From Anadara kagoshimensis (Eukaryota > Mollusca > Bivalvia > Arcoida > Arcidae), in assembly GCA_021292105.1 (NCBI GenBank), contig CM037871.1, positions 15,869,460 through 15,933,459 of the forward strand: a DNA stretch of 64,000 bases, read 5' to 3'. The notes beneath the pieces are model-generated. The model was not told where the DNA came from. It was given only the letters and a program-made list of their open reading frames with translations, and ran no database searches. A program made the translations under genes and the position numbers. Shown piece by piece: positions 28,035-39,113 of this stretch. Within the stretch, counting starts at the first letter, position 1; each line of letters opens with the position of its first letter.

Positions 28035-28180
28035 ATGCTAAACACGTAAACTTCGAACAGGAAAGTGAGTCCGGTTCTCTGGAGAGGGTAGGCACATCCT
28101 GTTAAACTAGCTACACCTACAATGTATGTAATTCAAATTGGGAATATATGGATCATGGAACTGTATGTGGTTATACTTAA
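28035..28180 (-). repeat. Penelope-type 3' tail relic in transposase intron
   Basis: The segment aggcacatcctgttaaactagctacacc and the following ggaactgtatg match, in reverse, the tail after the RT at 42540-42640 (gtagctagctaaacaggaggtgc). It sits between transposase exons 3 and 4. Confidence 0.6.
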
Positions 28181-28499
28181 GTCTTATTTAGAAGCATAAA
28201 TCTTCGTATTTATTTTATTATTAAATGCATTCTTGCAGCAAATGTTATGTCTCTGATTTCAATTTTTTCTAAACATTTTAGGCAAGGACACATATGGAAC
28301 AGCCTTAGAGTTTTGACGATGGAATCCTTCTGGGCGACTCTAGGTTTCTATGTAAGCCTCCATGTAGTTTTGCAGACATACCATATAAACTAATTTACAA
28401 TGATAAGCACAGCAAGACAAGATGCATGATAAAAAGGGCATTTAGAATTTGGAAAAGACATTTCTTTATTTTACACAAGACAAGGAGGTATTTATAAAA

Positions 28500-29440
28500 T
28501 CAATACAGGAAACCATGCTAAACATTCAGAGGCTGTATTGGTATATACTGTAGTTTGTATTTTTGTGTGATCTATTACCTTCATTATTGAGACTTATATA
28601 ATTTGTACTTTTGATAATTAGTAGAATCAACCAAAGGCAATCTTTATTTACCTATAGCTATAAATGGTTTAATAAGAAACTTTACATATGTTTTAGGTCA
28701 AATATGATTCTTTATAAATTAAGGCATGGTATTTTGTATATTCAAAGTTAAAATATAAAAGTTTGTGTTGTATTATACAAGCAAATAATAAATGTACATA
28801 TTAATAGTAAGCGTAATTCAACATAAAGTCTACCACATTTGAAATGCTAATGGCATTTTAACTTTGTTCTTAAAGTTGTGATTACTTTCAATTTGGATCA
28901 TCTATAATAAAGTTTGTGTCCAACTCTTACAAAAATGTCAGAAATGTGTATGTTTGTGATCACTTTTGTTACATTTTTAACCTCGCTTTTTATTATCTCC
29001 ATTTAATTACTTTAATATGAAAAAATATAATTTTACCTTTGGGGTTTTACATTGAAGTAATTATTGTTCCTCTGTATATCATAAAATAACATTATATGTT
29101 TACTTTTTTAAATTTTCCATGATAAAATTCCATAATATGGATTTATTAGTTAAAGATAGTAGGCTTTTGTATAAAAGAACACTTCATTGTCATGGTTGTA
29201 TCAATTTATTATCAATAAAGTGTGAAGTCTTATATGTGATATGTTTGACTTTTGTATGGCCCTATTAATTACATACTCATTCAGAAATCTGTTATATGCA
29301 GTCAATATAATTCATGTTTTGTAGTTTCTTTCTCACATTCTGCATATTAACACATACATAAAGAAATAAATCTAATTTATGGGCTTTATAATCAATTCAT
29401 AATCCCAAATCATCTTAATTAATTAGACATGCTATATTAT
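28500..29440. other. AT-rich intron-like sequence
   Basis: Lies between the fourth and fifth transposase exons. I see no gene or clear repeat in it. Confidence 0.5.
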
Positions 29441-29802
29441 ATTTTAGATAAAGATGAAACCAGCAAAAGTTTGCAAAATAATTGTGGCATGTGTTGCATT
29501 GCATAATATAGCCATAGAGATAAAGGAACCTTTATTTGGTGCAGAAGACTTTGTGGAGTTAGAACAGCCAATTATTGAGCCCTTTAATGGGAGAGAAGAA
29601 TGGAATAGAATAAGGGATCATTATACAAAACAGTTTTTAATGCAAATGTTTAAAATATTTAGATATACGATAAAACCTCTCTATTATTATTATTATTGTT
29701 ATTTTTATTATTACCACACCGTTTTCTGTCTACCTCAGTTTATCACCAATCTTGTTACAACCCTTATATATTTATTGATAACAAGTATAACTGAGATTGT
29801 TT

Positions 29803-29812
29803 CACACACACA

Positions 29813-29857
<45 letters not shown>

Positions 29858-29860
29858 GTA
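29803..29860. repeat. (CA)n/(TA)n microsatellite
   Basis: A CA-dinucleotide tract with two TA interruptions, followed by tatatata. It is translated as poly-Thr-His only because the transposase stop was lost upstream. Confidence 0.95.
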
Positions 29861-29969
29861 TATTATCGAACAAAAAGAATATGTTAACAAAATTTACAAT
29901 AACAATTTTTTACAATTTTTACAATTTCATTCAACAGAAACAAATAACATTACACTTATATAATTGATA

Positions 29970-32486
29970 ACAATTGTTTACAATTTCAGGAGTCCTGCCA
30001 GTTTTGGGGTCCAAAAATATAGGAAAAATGGAAATATGGGGTCATAATTATAGGAGTTTTAAAGGGAATTAGACGAGTTTCTTTTGAAATTATATGAATA
30101 TTTTAAGTAGCTTACACATTAAATATGCTTGTATGTTGTCCCCCATTCAGCCATTACCTTTCAACGTTTTACTTTTAAACATAAAGGATTAGAAACTGCA
30201 ATGTACACTTACATTAGACATATTTACTAAATGCAGTAAAAATGTCCCCATCAGTCTTAATTGCTGAAGCTACCAGTAACTAAATTATTCGAAAACATAG
30301 GGGGTTTTTCAAAGTAATATTATAGGAAAATTTAGGAAAGGATGAAAATTATAGGACATATAGGAAATGTAGAACCCCTGCAATTTCATAAAAAAACATT
30401 AGATAATTGGTAACAATTTTAACAAATTAGTTTTACAAGAATACAAGGTTCAATTATCTCAAATTAGGGTTAAAATGATAATATGGTTCTTTTTTTATTG
30501 TTATGAAAATGCATTCATACCAATTCAAAAAAAAAAAAAATAAAAAAATAAAATAAAATACAGAAAAATAAATTAAAGGTTAAGTTTCTTTCAGAAGTGT
30601 ATGATACACATGGAATTCTAATAATTTTGGCATACAGAATCGTACAAAATGGACTGAAGTGATGAAATATATAAACAAGTATCAAAAATAGAAAATAATT
30701 ATACCTGTATCACTACAACAAAATATTAGATACACAAATGTATTAAATGTATAAGTGTTTGCTATAAAGAATATAATGCATAGTAAATATTAAAAATATA
30801 GAGACAAATTCAGATCATAAAAACATTTTATTACAGTTGAACTAAATTTACTTAAGGATGCAAGTGATATTCTAGTCTGGTTCAAATTCCGTTTGTAAAC
30901 ATTTTTTAAAAAACGTAACAAATGATATGATCACATTAAATTTTGTGAAAAAATATAATATTTATGAAATGTAGTTTTTGAGTATTGTTATTTCTATGTT
31001 CTTTGACTGAAAAAAAACATGCCAGATGAAAAAAGGAAAAAAAATTGTTGTTCTACAAAAATTGATTTTACGAAATTAATAATAAACATCCCATATCAAC
31101 TTATAATTTTAAAAATTCTATGCTATGTATTTTAACAATCACTTAATATCTAGAAAACTCTGTATTTAAGTCTTCCTTGTCCAAAAGCATTGAAAACCCA
31201 CAATTTAAAATCCTAACATTCATCATTGATTGGACCAGAAAAAACACCAAAAATGTTAAAACTTAAGAATATTAACATTAACATATATATTTTTGATTTT
31301 AATTAATTTATTTAATTTCATGAGATCTATCTCAGGGGAAAGTATGAATTAAGAATTAATGTAGGAACTGTGATTTTTTTTTACAAAAAACCCCTAAAAG
31401 GGTAAAAATATATTAAAAATTAAGATTCATTTACTGCAAAAGCACTAATAATACTTATACAGTATGACCTGTGTATAAAGACCATCCAGGGGACTGAGCA
31501 AAAGTGGACCTAGTAGACAGGTGAACTTTATATAGAAGATCATGTTATGAACGGGAAATACTTGGAATAATTGTTCAATTCCAAAAACTAAAAAAACCAC
31601 TTGATTTCAAATAAATGTATTTTATAAGCAGGTTGGGGAGTCATTCGGGACTACAATGGTGGTCTTTATTCACATTTGACAGGTGGAATTTACATAGAAG
31701 GCTATTATATAGTAAAATTTATTGGATATACGTAAAAGTTAATACATATTGCAGTGAGGAGGATGTAAAAGGTTATACATATAGCAGTAAGGGTTGTGTA
31801 AAAGTTAAAACATATACAAAAACAACCTCCTTTACTTTAATGTCAGAAGCTAAAAGGTTTAAAACCGAAGAATTTAGTTTTTTTAATAACTGGATTGCAA
31901 GTCAAGCTTTTGACTCTCCTTCATTAATATGTCATAGTGCAAATTAGTTATGACCTGGGCAGTGATCTTCTTCCTTTTTCTTGTTGTTAATGTAAGAAGA
32001 ATTTCACTGCAAATAAAATATAGAAAATTGTTTTGCAATTTTGTATTTAAATTAATATCAATGTAAAAAAACTTGTCTATGTATTATTATTTGTTTAAAT
32101 CATATTGTTAATTCATGATTGAAGCTATACCAACAGTAGACATAAGGTTGTTAAGGAAGCTCAGTACTCAATGGCTGGAGTTTTCCTATATCATGAAATG
32201 TGGTGAAATTTCCAAACTTTTTTATAATCTTTTTCAGCTTACCTAGCTATTGCACATTTTTAAGCGTTTCACTTTAAATGACAACTAAATATTATTGTAA
32301 TGGAACTGTTTTGTTCATTTAATTGTTCATTTTTTACTACAATATATGATATTGGCACAGTTTATTTATTAAGTGTAATCCTTATGCATGTGGCATAAGT
32401 ATGTTACTTGTTTTTTTCAAGCTTGTTTATAATCTTTGATACTTGTAATCAGTATAAAGGTAGCAACTTTGGATGTATGATTGATG
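29970..32486. other. AT-rich sequence without a convincing gene
   Basis: Contains an A-rich tract (30530-30575) and a 110-codon open frame at 31615-31947 of low-complexity, repeat-like composition. The text around 31480-31700 (tggtctttattcaca, acaggtgg) looks like a diverged short repeat. Nothing here supports a gene. Confidence 0.5.
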
Positions 32487-32723
32487 AGATTTAATGTTAT
32501 ATATTAAATCTGTTTATCTAAGTAAGGTGCTCTCATGTCCTTGTCCTAGTTTAGGTCAGCTCATGTGTCACGCACCTGTATAAAGCACGGTGTTATATAT
32601 CGTCGTGATTTGGCAGTACCGCGTGTGTCCTTGTCCTGAGTTTAGGTCAACTCTTATGTCAAGCCCCTGTATAAAAGCGCGATGTTATCTCCGTGAGTTT
32701 GCAGTTTTATAAAGATTTTCACG
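32487..32723 (+). repeat. Split repeat A1 with two tandem TATA-type promoters
   Basis: The block has an internal ~91-bp tandem duplication: both halves read gtccttgtcct, aggtca, tgtca and then a TATA box (tataaa at 32579, tataaaag at 32670) followed by a GTGTTAT- or ATGTTAT-type stretch. A2 repeats this. It looks like the element's promoter region, with two alternative transcription starts. Confidence 0.8.
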
Positions 32724-32899
32724 AGGTAAGTTCGTAGTATTTAACTTTTTAAAAGTTGTTCTTTCATTTTTATCTTGATATTTGTAAATTCTGTAACATA
32801 CAACTACCTGTCCTTATAAATACTTTTATAATTGCTTTTATTTCTATATTTTATCCCCTGTTTAAAATAATTTACCATTCACTGTTTTAATGGGTTTAA

Positions 32900-32965
32900 T
32901 AAGCATTTTATTTATTTATTTATTTATTTATTTATTATTTATTTATTTGTTTATTTATTTTTAAG
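32900..32965. repeat. (TTTA)n microsatellite
   Basis: About 15 units of tttatt/ttta with a few interruptions, just upstream of the gag fragment. Confidence 0.9.
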
Positions 32966-33017
32966 TATTTTACTGGTTTACTAAAATAGCGTTTTTGTTA
33001 TTGTTTGAGTTATTTAG

Positions 33018-33300
33018 TATGCCACGAGTTGGACGCGCCAAGTCCGGGCCATACCAGCCCCGGTGGTGACAAATGCAAGACTACGTCGGAATGCGGAAGC
33101 ACCTGCCAATATTCCCAGCCTGCGGCTCCACCGCAAAATGATGAACTAGTTTTACCAGCCCCTGTGAATCCCGTGCCACTTCAACTACCTGTAAACATGG
33201 ACGACTTAACACAAAGGGTCACCTCGGCCGTTCTGCAAAATATATTTTGCAGCAGCACGATTTTCAACCTGTAATTTCAAACCAGCTTCCTGAAAATCCA
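33018..33300 (+). pseudogene. Gag-like (ORF1) N-terminal fragment of the split-repeat retroelement
   Basis: An ATG at 33018 opens MPRVGRAKSGPYQPRW and then stops. The following +1 frame is open and reads NPVPLQLPVNMDDLTQRV, then a second shift restores QQHDFQPVISNQLPENP. I read this as one gag-like ORF with two frameshifts. The reading rests on general resemblance to bivalve tyrosine-recombinase retroelement ORF1 proteins, not on a search. A splice-donor-like caggtaatat follows at 33299. Confidence 0.5.
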
Positions 33301-35760
33301 GGTAATATGTTTTGTTAACATTTTCATGCTAATAATAATAATGACGTTAATAATGCTCAAATTGGAGTTTCATGATTTGGGATATAATATTGCTAATAGT
33401 ATTAACTGAAAATTATCATAATAGCTATTTATATCAAAACCATCTGATCCAAATGATTGTACCAATAATATCTCTTTAAAGGCATATGCTATGAAATAGA
33501 ACCACCACTCAAAACAAGCTATTTTTACACTGTTTGTTCTATATGAACATGCAAACAAAAATATGCAAAAATAATGGTAGGTCACCACATTTAATTTTTT
33601 AAACAACTCTTGTTCAATATTGCAGTATTTTAGGATTTGCATTTTTACCCGAAATTCGGTATAAATTGAAAAATCAACCTCAAACAAACTCAAAAATTCA
33701 TTAAAATGTTATAAACAGCAAAACTACATCATACCATATTTAACATGTTCAAAAATGTCAAAGTAGCAGTTTAATGGACATTTTAAAATAATTGGTAAAA
33801 AATACATAAGAGAAAGTGCTCATTTTAACGCCTTTTTCTAAAAATTTTCATACATTTTCATGTACAAAAAAATCTACCACGGGAAATCTTATCAAAATCT
33901 GCCAAAAGTTTAACCTAACTATGTACTTCACAAAAGCAAAAAACTGATACGTCACCAGGGTATTTTCGGATTTAAAAATAAAAAAATTACCCTACCCATA
34001 ATTTTTCAAATTTCCATTGATAAAATTTGAAATCCCCAAAAGATTTTTCTTTTCAGTTAATTCAAATATTAGCGTCAGATTCTTGACAATACACAAAACA
34101 AACTACTATTTTTACATATTATTTACAATATTAATCGATGTTTATATAATCTGGATATTAAACATAGCACTGCCGTGCTGTTGTACGGCGTAGTTGGGAA
34201 AATGGTGTTGTGGCAAGACAAAATATAACCGAAAATCTCCCCCACCCCCGGGAAAGGGGGGGGTCGATATATGCATAGTCCGACGGATGTTTTTTGGAAA
34301 AAGAAACAATGTACCAAACCATGCATTGCTAAATTAAATGGTAGAAAATAATAATTTCAAAAATTGATAAATATATGAAAAAGACAATCAGTAATTAAAA
34401 TTTAATAAAGTTTTATAAAGTCGTACCGATCGTTTTGTCATTTCGGATAGAGAGAAAGTAGTTTTGCAGACCCTACCGTCGCTATGAGGGGATACATTCT
34501 AGCGGTTGTATGTAACTGGGTCATTTGCTGTTAAATCTGGGTTTTAATAAACTGCTGATTATCACTCGCAATATTCCCGTTTCATGTTAATGGTGAAGTA
34601 TTTAAAATCCACATGTGGTCATTTGCACACAACACTACCAATTATCTCCCTTTCACAAAAGTGAAATCTAATCGATAAACAGTTTTAAAATATGACACAA
34701 TTGCCTCAACATCAAAATACGTTAATTATACCCTTCAAAATAAATTTAAATTACCGTTAATTTCATAAAGAATTAATTAAATCCACCTGCCATTGCTGTT
34801 TATTTCATAAAAAGTTATGATTTTACATCGTAGGACGCAAACTTCTCGACTACATTTTATTGTAAACACGAGATCAGTTCGCCAAATTGCAGAAATTATT
34901 GGTTTCATCCCGTCGCAATATTTTACTGATTCCAAAATGTATTCCGAAAATTTATTCCAAATCTGCATATGTAACCAAATGCATTACCCGTCTCAGTACA
35001 TATCTCACGATAAAACAGATATTTCTTTCACGCTCATTTACCAGGCGCACTATTTCCATGTACTTATCTTATAATTTCATAGCAAAGAAGCCCGATATCT
35101 TGGAAGAAAGCGATAGCAAAGTACGCGTTCACTGTCGTGAAACGCCGTACAAAAATAGATTCTTAATAGTAAAATATCTGCGAATCTATAGGAATTCAAA
35201 AACTCCAATGAAAAGAACAAAATACAACAGTTTTGTTCAACCATGTCAACATCCTAATATCTCTTTTAACTTGCATAAATTTCCATTACTTTGTGGCATG
35301 GTCAGAGAGATAACTCTATACCATGGTTAGTTTACATTTTGTGCATCTGTGTAAGTAATACTCGGATTATAGGCCGTACCGTTTTTTTGGATTACACAAG
35401 AAGATAGATCCTATGTGCTGCAACGTTGTGATGAAATTCGGGCAATTTACCGTTGTATTGCTATCATTTGTTTATGTTTACTGTAAAAGACATCATATTA
35501 TTATTTTTCGAAGCAAGTGGTTGAGAAGCACGTTCAGGTTTCGACAACAGTTGGACCAGATTTGTTCATTTAAATCATGCTGGCAGAACTGTCTTCTCGC
35601 CTTTTCTTTTTTGATACTTAAATAAACCGCCCTCTTCTTCTAAGAGGCATTTTGATCACTTATTGTACGATTTATATTACTGAATACTGATTAAAAGAAA
35701 ACCGGATGTTTACAGTCTTCGTATACTGCAAGTATATCATTTCATTTCAAATGTCGCACC
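33301..35760. other. AT-rich interior of the retroelement, origin unclear
   Basis: It separates the two gag fragments, starts with a donor-like gtaata and ends with an acceptor-like cttacacag, so it may be an intron or a later insertion. The open frames at 34817-35330 resemble no family I know. A G-run (34250-34262) is the only marked composition change. Confidence 0.4.
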
Positions 35761-35787
35761 ACTTACACAGACAATAACGCAAACTGG

Positions 35788-36160
35788 ATGCGCGAATTCG
35801 GTGCGCAATATAAAAAAAAACCGAAAATGTTTTTGAAAGATGGTAAACTGGTTATAACTCCCAAATCTCAATCATTTAAATCTCTGACATCCAAAAATGG
35901 ACTGATGCCTTTTGATTTTTCGTCTATATATACGTCAGCTCATCCGGAATGTGTTGCCGGTATTTTTAAATGCATGCATACCGTTAGATTAGGAGCAAAT
36001 CGAACTAATAATAACCGGGAGCAGGTTGGTCAAATTATAATCTTTTGTTTCGACTGAAAGAAAAAAAATCCTTATATGTCATGGAATGTTGTTGATCAAG
36101 AATTTGTATAGCAGTAACATTAATACCGCACCAGCCACGTCCCCTGATGTACTAAATTAA
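35788..36160 (+). pseudogene. Gag-like (ORF1) C-terminal fragment of the split-repeat retroelement
   Basis: The frame 35788-36057 includes SAHPECVAGIFKCMHTVRLG, and after a frameshift at about 36060 the next frame reads SWNVVDQEF. Both match the pattern I associate with ORF1 of mollusc tyrosine-recombinase retroelements (GIFKYMHTVRLGA followed downstream by a VVDQELW-like stretch). It is broken by the frameshift and then by stops. Confidence 0.5.
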
Positions 36161-36460
36161 TGCTATGATTATATCTTGTCCTAGTTGAGGAAAATGAGGA
36201 TCTTTTAATGTACATTTGTCATTTGGTAATTATTTTTTATTTATAATCTAGGTATTATATATTTATTTACTCAGTAAAAATTCATTGTTTCTCCCCCTGA
36301 CGGCTAATCTGGACCATGGCACTATTTACAATTTACATTTATTTACTTATTTATTTAGTTTGAATTTTTTTCAAACATTTTGATTTTTCATATATTGTGA
36401 TTTTTTTTGTTTGTCTGGTGGCGCTGACTAATTTTTTGGCGTTTAAAATTAGTCATGTGG

Positions 36461-36790
36461 CATATTTTTGCGCTACCAGCCTATTTATTCAAAATAGATT
36501 GGAAAATCATACATTTTATGCTGTACAACTGATACCAGGGTACAACATATTTTTTCTAAGGATGCCCATTACAGACTCATTTGGAGTCTCGGCTCCTTCA
36601 TTTTCGCCGTGGCCAGATTACGCCAAAAAATAAATAAATATATAATTGTTTTTGTTGTATTTTAAGCCAATAAATTTACTCCTTATTTTTCCCCATTTCA
36701 TTAGACTGCCTCGATATAGTGAAATATTTTGACTGGGGCTTAGCACGCCATTTCTTATTTCTTATCATTGAGCACTTATCTTTGATAATG
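36461..36790 (+). repeat. Split repeat B1
   Basis: Starts catatttttgcgctaccag and ends tttgataatg. It matches B2 almost throughout, with small indels. It abuts A2 directly, as the split-repeat architecture predicts. Confidence 0.9.
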
Positions 36791-37035
36791 AGATTTAATA
36801 TATATTAAATCCGTTTATCTAAGTAAGGTGCTCTTTATTGGACCTCTCATGTCCTTGTCCTAGTTAGGTCAGCTCATGTGTCACGCACCGTATAAAGCAC
36901 GGTGTTATATATCGTCGTGATTTGCTGTACCGCGTGTGTCCTTGTCCTGAGTTTAGGTCAACTCTTATGTCAAGCCCCTGTATAAAAGCGCGGTGTTATC
37001 TCCGTGAGTTTGCAGTTTTATAAAGATTTTCACCC
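36791..37035 (+). repeat. Split repeat A2
   Basis: Copy of A1, with tataaa at 36891 and tataaaag at 36981. It differs by an insertion (tttattggac near 36833) and loses similarity at gattttcac, where A1 goes on to gaggtaag and A2 to ccttcctcc. Confidence 0.9.
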
Positions 37036-37296
37036 TTCCTCCCCCTTTTCATTGTATCAGTTACTGCTGTTGTTTGTTCTTTCTATTTCAGAGTACTTGT
37101 ACATATATATACCTATATTTGAAGATTGGTCCATATGACCTTACGGCGGAATAAGGAGAACCTGAATACTAATTTTAAGTTAATTGGTACTTGTACATGT
37201 AGATTAGTCCATATAACGTCACGGCGGAATACAGGATAAACTGATTACTGATTTTAAGTTCATTGTAAGGACTTTGAATGTAAAGACTTTGAATGA
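37036..37296 (+). repeat. Spacer between A2 and B2 with an ~85-bp tandem pair
   Basis: Two diverged copies start at acttgtacat (about 37095 and 37190). Each contains a gtccatat motif, acggcggaata and ttttaagtt. Confidence 0.7.
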
Positions 37297-37636
37297 CATA
37301 TTTTTGCGCTACCAGCCTATTTATTCAAAATAGATTGGAAAATCATACATTTTATGCTGTACAACTGATACCAGGGTACAACATATTTTATTTTCTAAGG
37401 ATGCCCATTTCAGAGTCATTTGGAGTCTCGGCTCCTTCATTTTCACCGTGGCCAGGTTACGCCAATAAAAATAAATAAATATATATGATTGGTTTTTGTT
37501 GTATTTTTAAGCCAATAAATATACTCCTTATTTTTCCCCATTTCATTAGACTGCCTCGATATAAGTTAAATATTTTTACTAGGGCTTAGCACGTCATTTT
37601 TTATTTCTTATCATTGAGCACTTATCTTTGATAATG
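37297..37636 (+). repeat. Split repeat B2, right end of the retroelement
   Basis: Second copy of B. Similarity to B1 ends at tttgataatg, after which unrelated Harbinger sequence (gaagatgc) begins. Confidence 0.9.
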
Positions 37637-37672
37637 GAAGATGCAAAATTGTTTGTTATTCTCATGCTGCTT

Positions 37673-37899
37673 TTCTAAAAAAATATATTAAATGATTGCA
37701 AAAAAACCCCATACATTTGTGCATTACAGCCAATTTTATCATCTGGTATTATGGGAATAGTAGCTGAAGAAAGTGCAGGGGAACATGGTGCATCAACCCC
37801 GGGGCCAGATAGCACATGGACAAGTTCCTCCTCACTCGGCAGCTTCTGTGGCTCTTCTGAGCCAGTACCAGGTCTTCTGTACCAGGTATCTTTTTCTAA
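37673..37899 (-). pseudogene. Possible downstream exon of the Harbinger Myb/SANT gene
   Basis: On the minus strand a good acceptor (gattgttttag) precedes an open frame rich in Ser, Pro and Glu (EEPQKLPSEEELVHVLSG and on). It is much richer in G+C than its surroundings, suggesting past coding use. It lies downstream of the Myb/SANT exon on the same strand. Its identity is inferred from position only. Confidence 0.4.
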
Positions 37900-38600
37900 A
37901 ACAATCAAAATGAAAATTAATAAAATTGTGATATAGTGTATTTTTTACTTCAGTACTTCATTCTTTTTAAATTAAAAAATCACTGAATCAGATTACTTTA
38001 TTTTACTTTTATAATACAGGTACTTTATTCTTTCTGTCTTCAATATAAAACATGTTCTTATTGTTGTGGGAATTATAGGTGCATAATTGTTCACTGTGTA
38101 ACAAAGCTGTATGACCAAAACTATTTGCCAATACAAATTTTGAGTGTATTTTATGATTTAATTCAAAAGATGGTATATAACAGTTTTATATAGATTGCAC
38201 CTGAAAGATTTATATGCAGTGTTCTAATTTTGTTTTTCTGATTTCTTGTTTTGAGCAGTACTTTTCATTTGAAATGTATGTATTACATCTGCAATTGATA
38301 GGCCACTCCAGTTTCGTCCAACATTCATAAACTGGCTTTAGATTTAGGTGAAACAATCTTGACTGTCCCATGCATAAACGACATTTAAAAAACATTAACA
38401 CGTTCATTTAAATTTGAAAATTAATTTCAAAAACCAAATTAAAAGCTATAAAGATATATAGCCGTTAAAAAGACAGCATTAAACATTACCAGCAGTGAAT
38501 TCCTGTCCAAATATGTGTGAAATTTTTTTTAATTTGAAGAATACAAATTCAATCGCATTAAACAGTCAGCAGCTTGAATATTTTCATATTTATGAATTTT
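37900..38600. other. AT-rich intron-like sequence
   Basis: Lies between the two proposed Myb/SANT exons. No gene or repeat recognised. Confidence 0.5.
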
Positions 38601-38717
38601 AAAAGTTTACGTTTATGCCTCCAATTTATTCGCAAATTGTTCTTGAAAGGACTTTAACTTATCAACTTACGTGGTGTTGGCATCTGCATCTGCTTGGGTC
38701 AGGGCTAGACCCAACTC

Positions 38718-39113
38718 TTAACCGCCACATATCATTTGAAATGATACACTGTCAGAGTGCATGTCCAGTAAATGCATATCAGAATCTGACAGTGGTATAG
38801 GTGCTGGGCCATCTGTTCCATTTCTGTTTCTCTTATGTTCTACCCTATGTTGTACCAACTTGGACTTTGAATCTGTGTACATATTTCTCCATTTGTTCCT
38901 CACCTTCTCCACTGTCCTCTGTGCTGTACCAACATCATTAACATCGGTGGTTATCTGCTTCCGTACGACCGTCTGTCTCTGGTTTGTCACAACATTTGTA
39001 AACTAAAAGTTCAATAACTCTGAATTACTCTCCATCTCTTCACTTAGGGCATAAATTTCCTCAGGTGAAAAGGTGTTCGTCCTTTTTTGAGGTAGCGGTA
39101 TTGAGGCTGCCAT
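38718..39113 (-). pseudogene. Harbinger Myb/SANT-like DNA-binding protein, one in-frame stop
   Basis: Reading from an ATG at 39113: MAASIPLPQKRTNTFSPEEI, then an acidic helix (YALSEEMESNSELLNF), an in-frame TAG at 39003-39005, then in the same frame FTNVVTNQRQTVVRKQITTD and VEKVRNKWRNMYTDSKSK. The spacing of FSPEEI, TNQRQ and RNKWRNM is that of the Myb/SANT-like domain (regulatory protein of Harbinger elements), which helps import the transposase and bind the transposon. The single TAG replaces the residue before FTN. The frame ends at 38718. Confidence 0.75.

Larger units (their letters stand above)
26838..29642 (+). pseudogene. HARBI1-like: HARBI1-like PIF/Harbinger transposase, broken
   Basis: Five exons can be read. 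Exon 1 (26838-27007) encodes RFGKEDIALI, then after a frameshift in the A-run at 26868-26879 ALTVKEQVLFALRFY. Exon 2 (27302-27526) holds VVGAIDGTHVRI with the first catalytic Asp. Exon 3 (27873-27943) holds WPSHDAYIF with the second Asp. Exon 4 (28282 to about 28487) holds GILLGDSRF and KRAFRIWKRHF. Exon 5 (from 29448) holds KVCKIIVACVALHNIAIEI. Exons 2-4 keep phase (1, then 0). Breaks are the exon 1 frameshift, an in-frame TAG at 28306-28308, and Lys where the family has the catalytic Glu (normally ERxFG) in exon 4. The final exon has lost its stop and reads on through ATT and CA microsatellites to 29963. In an intact element this protein would cut and join the transposon ends. Confidence 0.85.
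32487..37636 (+). mobile_element. Split-direct-repeat retroelement (Ngaro/DIRS-order type), defective
   Basis: Four repeat blocks occur in the order A1 (32487-32723), internal, B1 (36461-36790), A2 (36791-37035), B2 (37297-37636). A1/A2 and B1/B2 are near-identical pairs. This A1-ORFs-B1-A2-B2 order is the hallmark of Ngaro-like tyrosine-recombinase retrotransposons, unlike the simple terminal repeats of LTR elements. All junctions share atg (gatg/agattt on the left, aatg/agattt between B1 and A2, aatg/gaag on the right) and no target duplication is seen, as expected for recombinase insertion. Only gag-like fragments are recognisable inside; RT, RNase H and tyrosine recombinase were not found. 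Confidence 0.75.

Noticed and set aside
29643..29963. C-terminal extension of the transposase with poly-Tyr and poly-Thr-His
   Set aside because: Translation of ATT and CA microsatellites after loss of the original stop; not a protein domain.
29975..30385. Possible TIR element bounded by aggagtcctgcc and aacccctgcaattt
   Set aside because: The end similarity is too short and imperfect to support, and no target duplication was found.
31615..31947. 110-codon ORF as a gene
   Set aside because: Low complexity, repeat-like sequence, no homology recognised and no splice context.
34817..35330. Overlapping ORFs of 85 and 147 codons inside the retroelement
   Set aside because: No resemblance to RT, RNase H or tyrosine recombinase, and codon composition like the AT-rich background.
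38761..39006. Plus-strand ORF with a Cys/Phe-rich hydrophobic product
   Set aside because: It is the complement of the Myb/SANT coding sequence on the minus strand.
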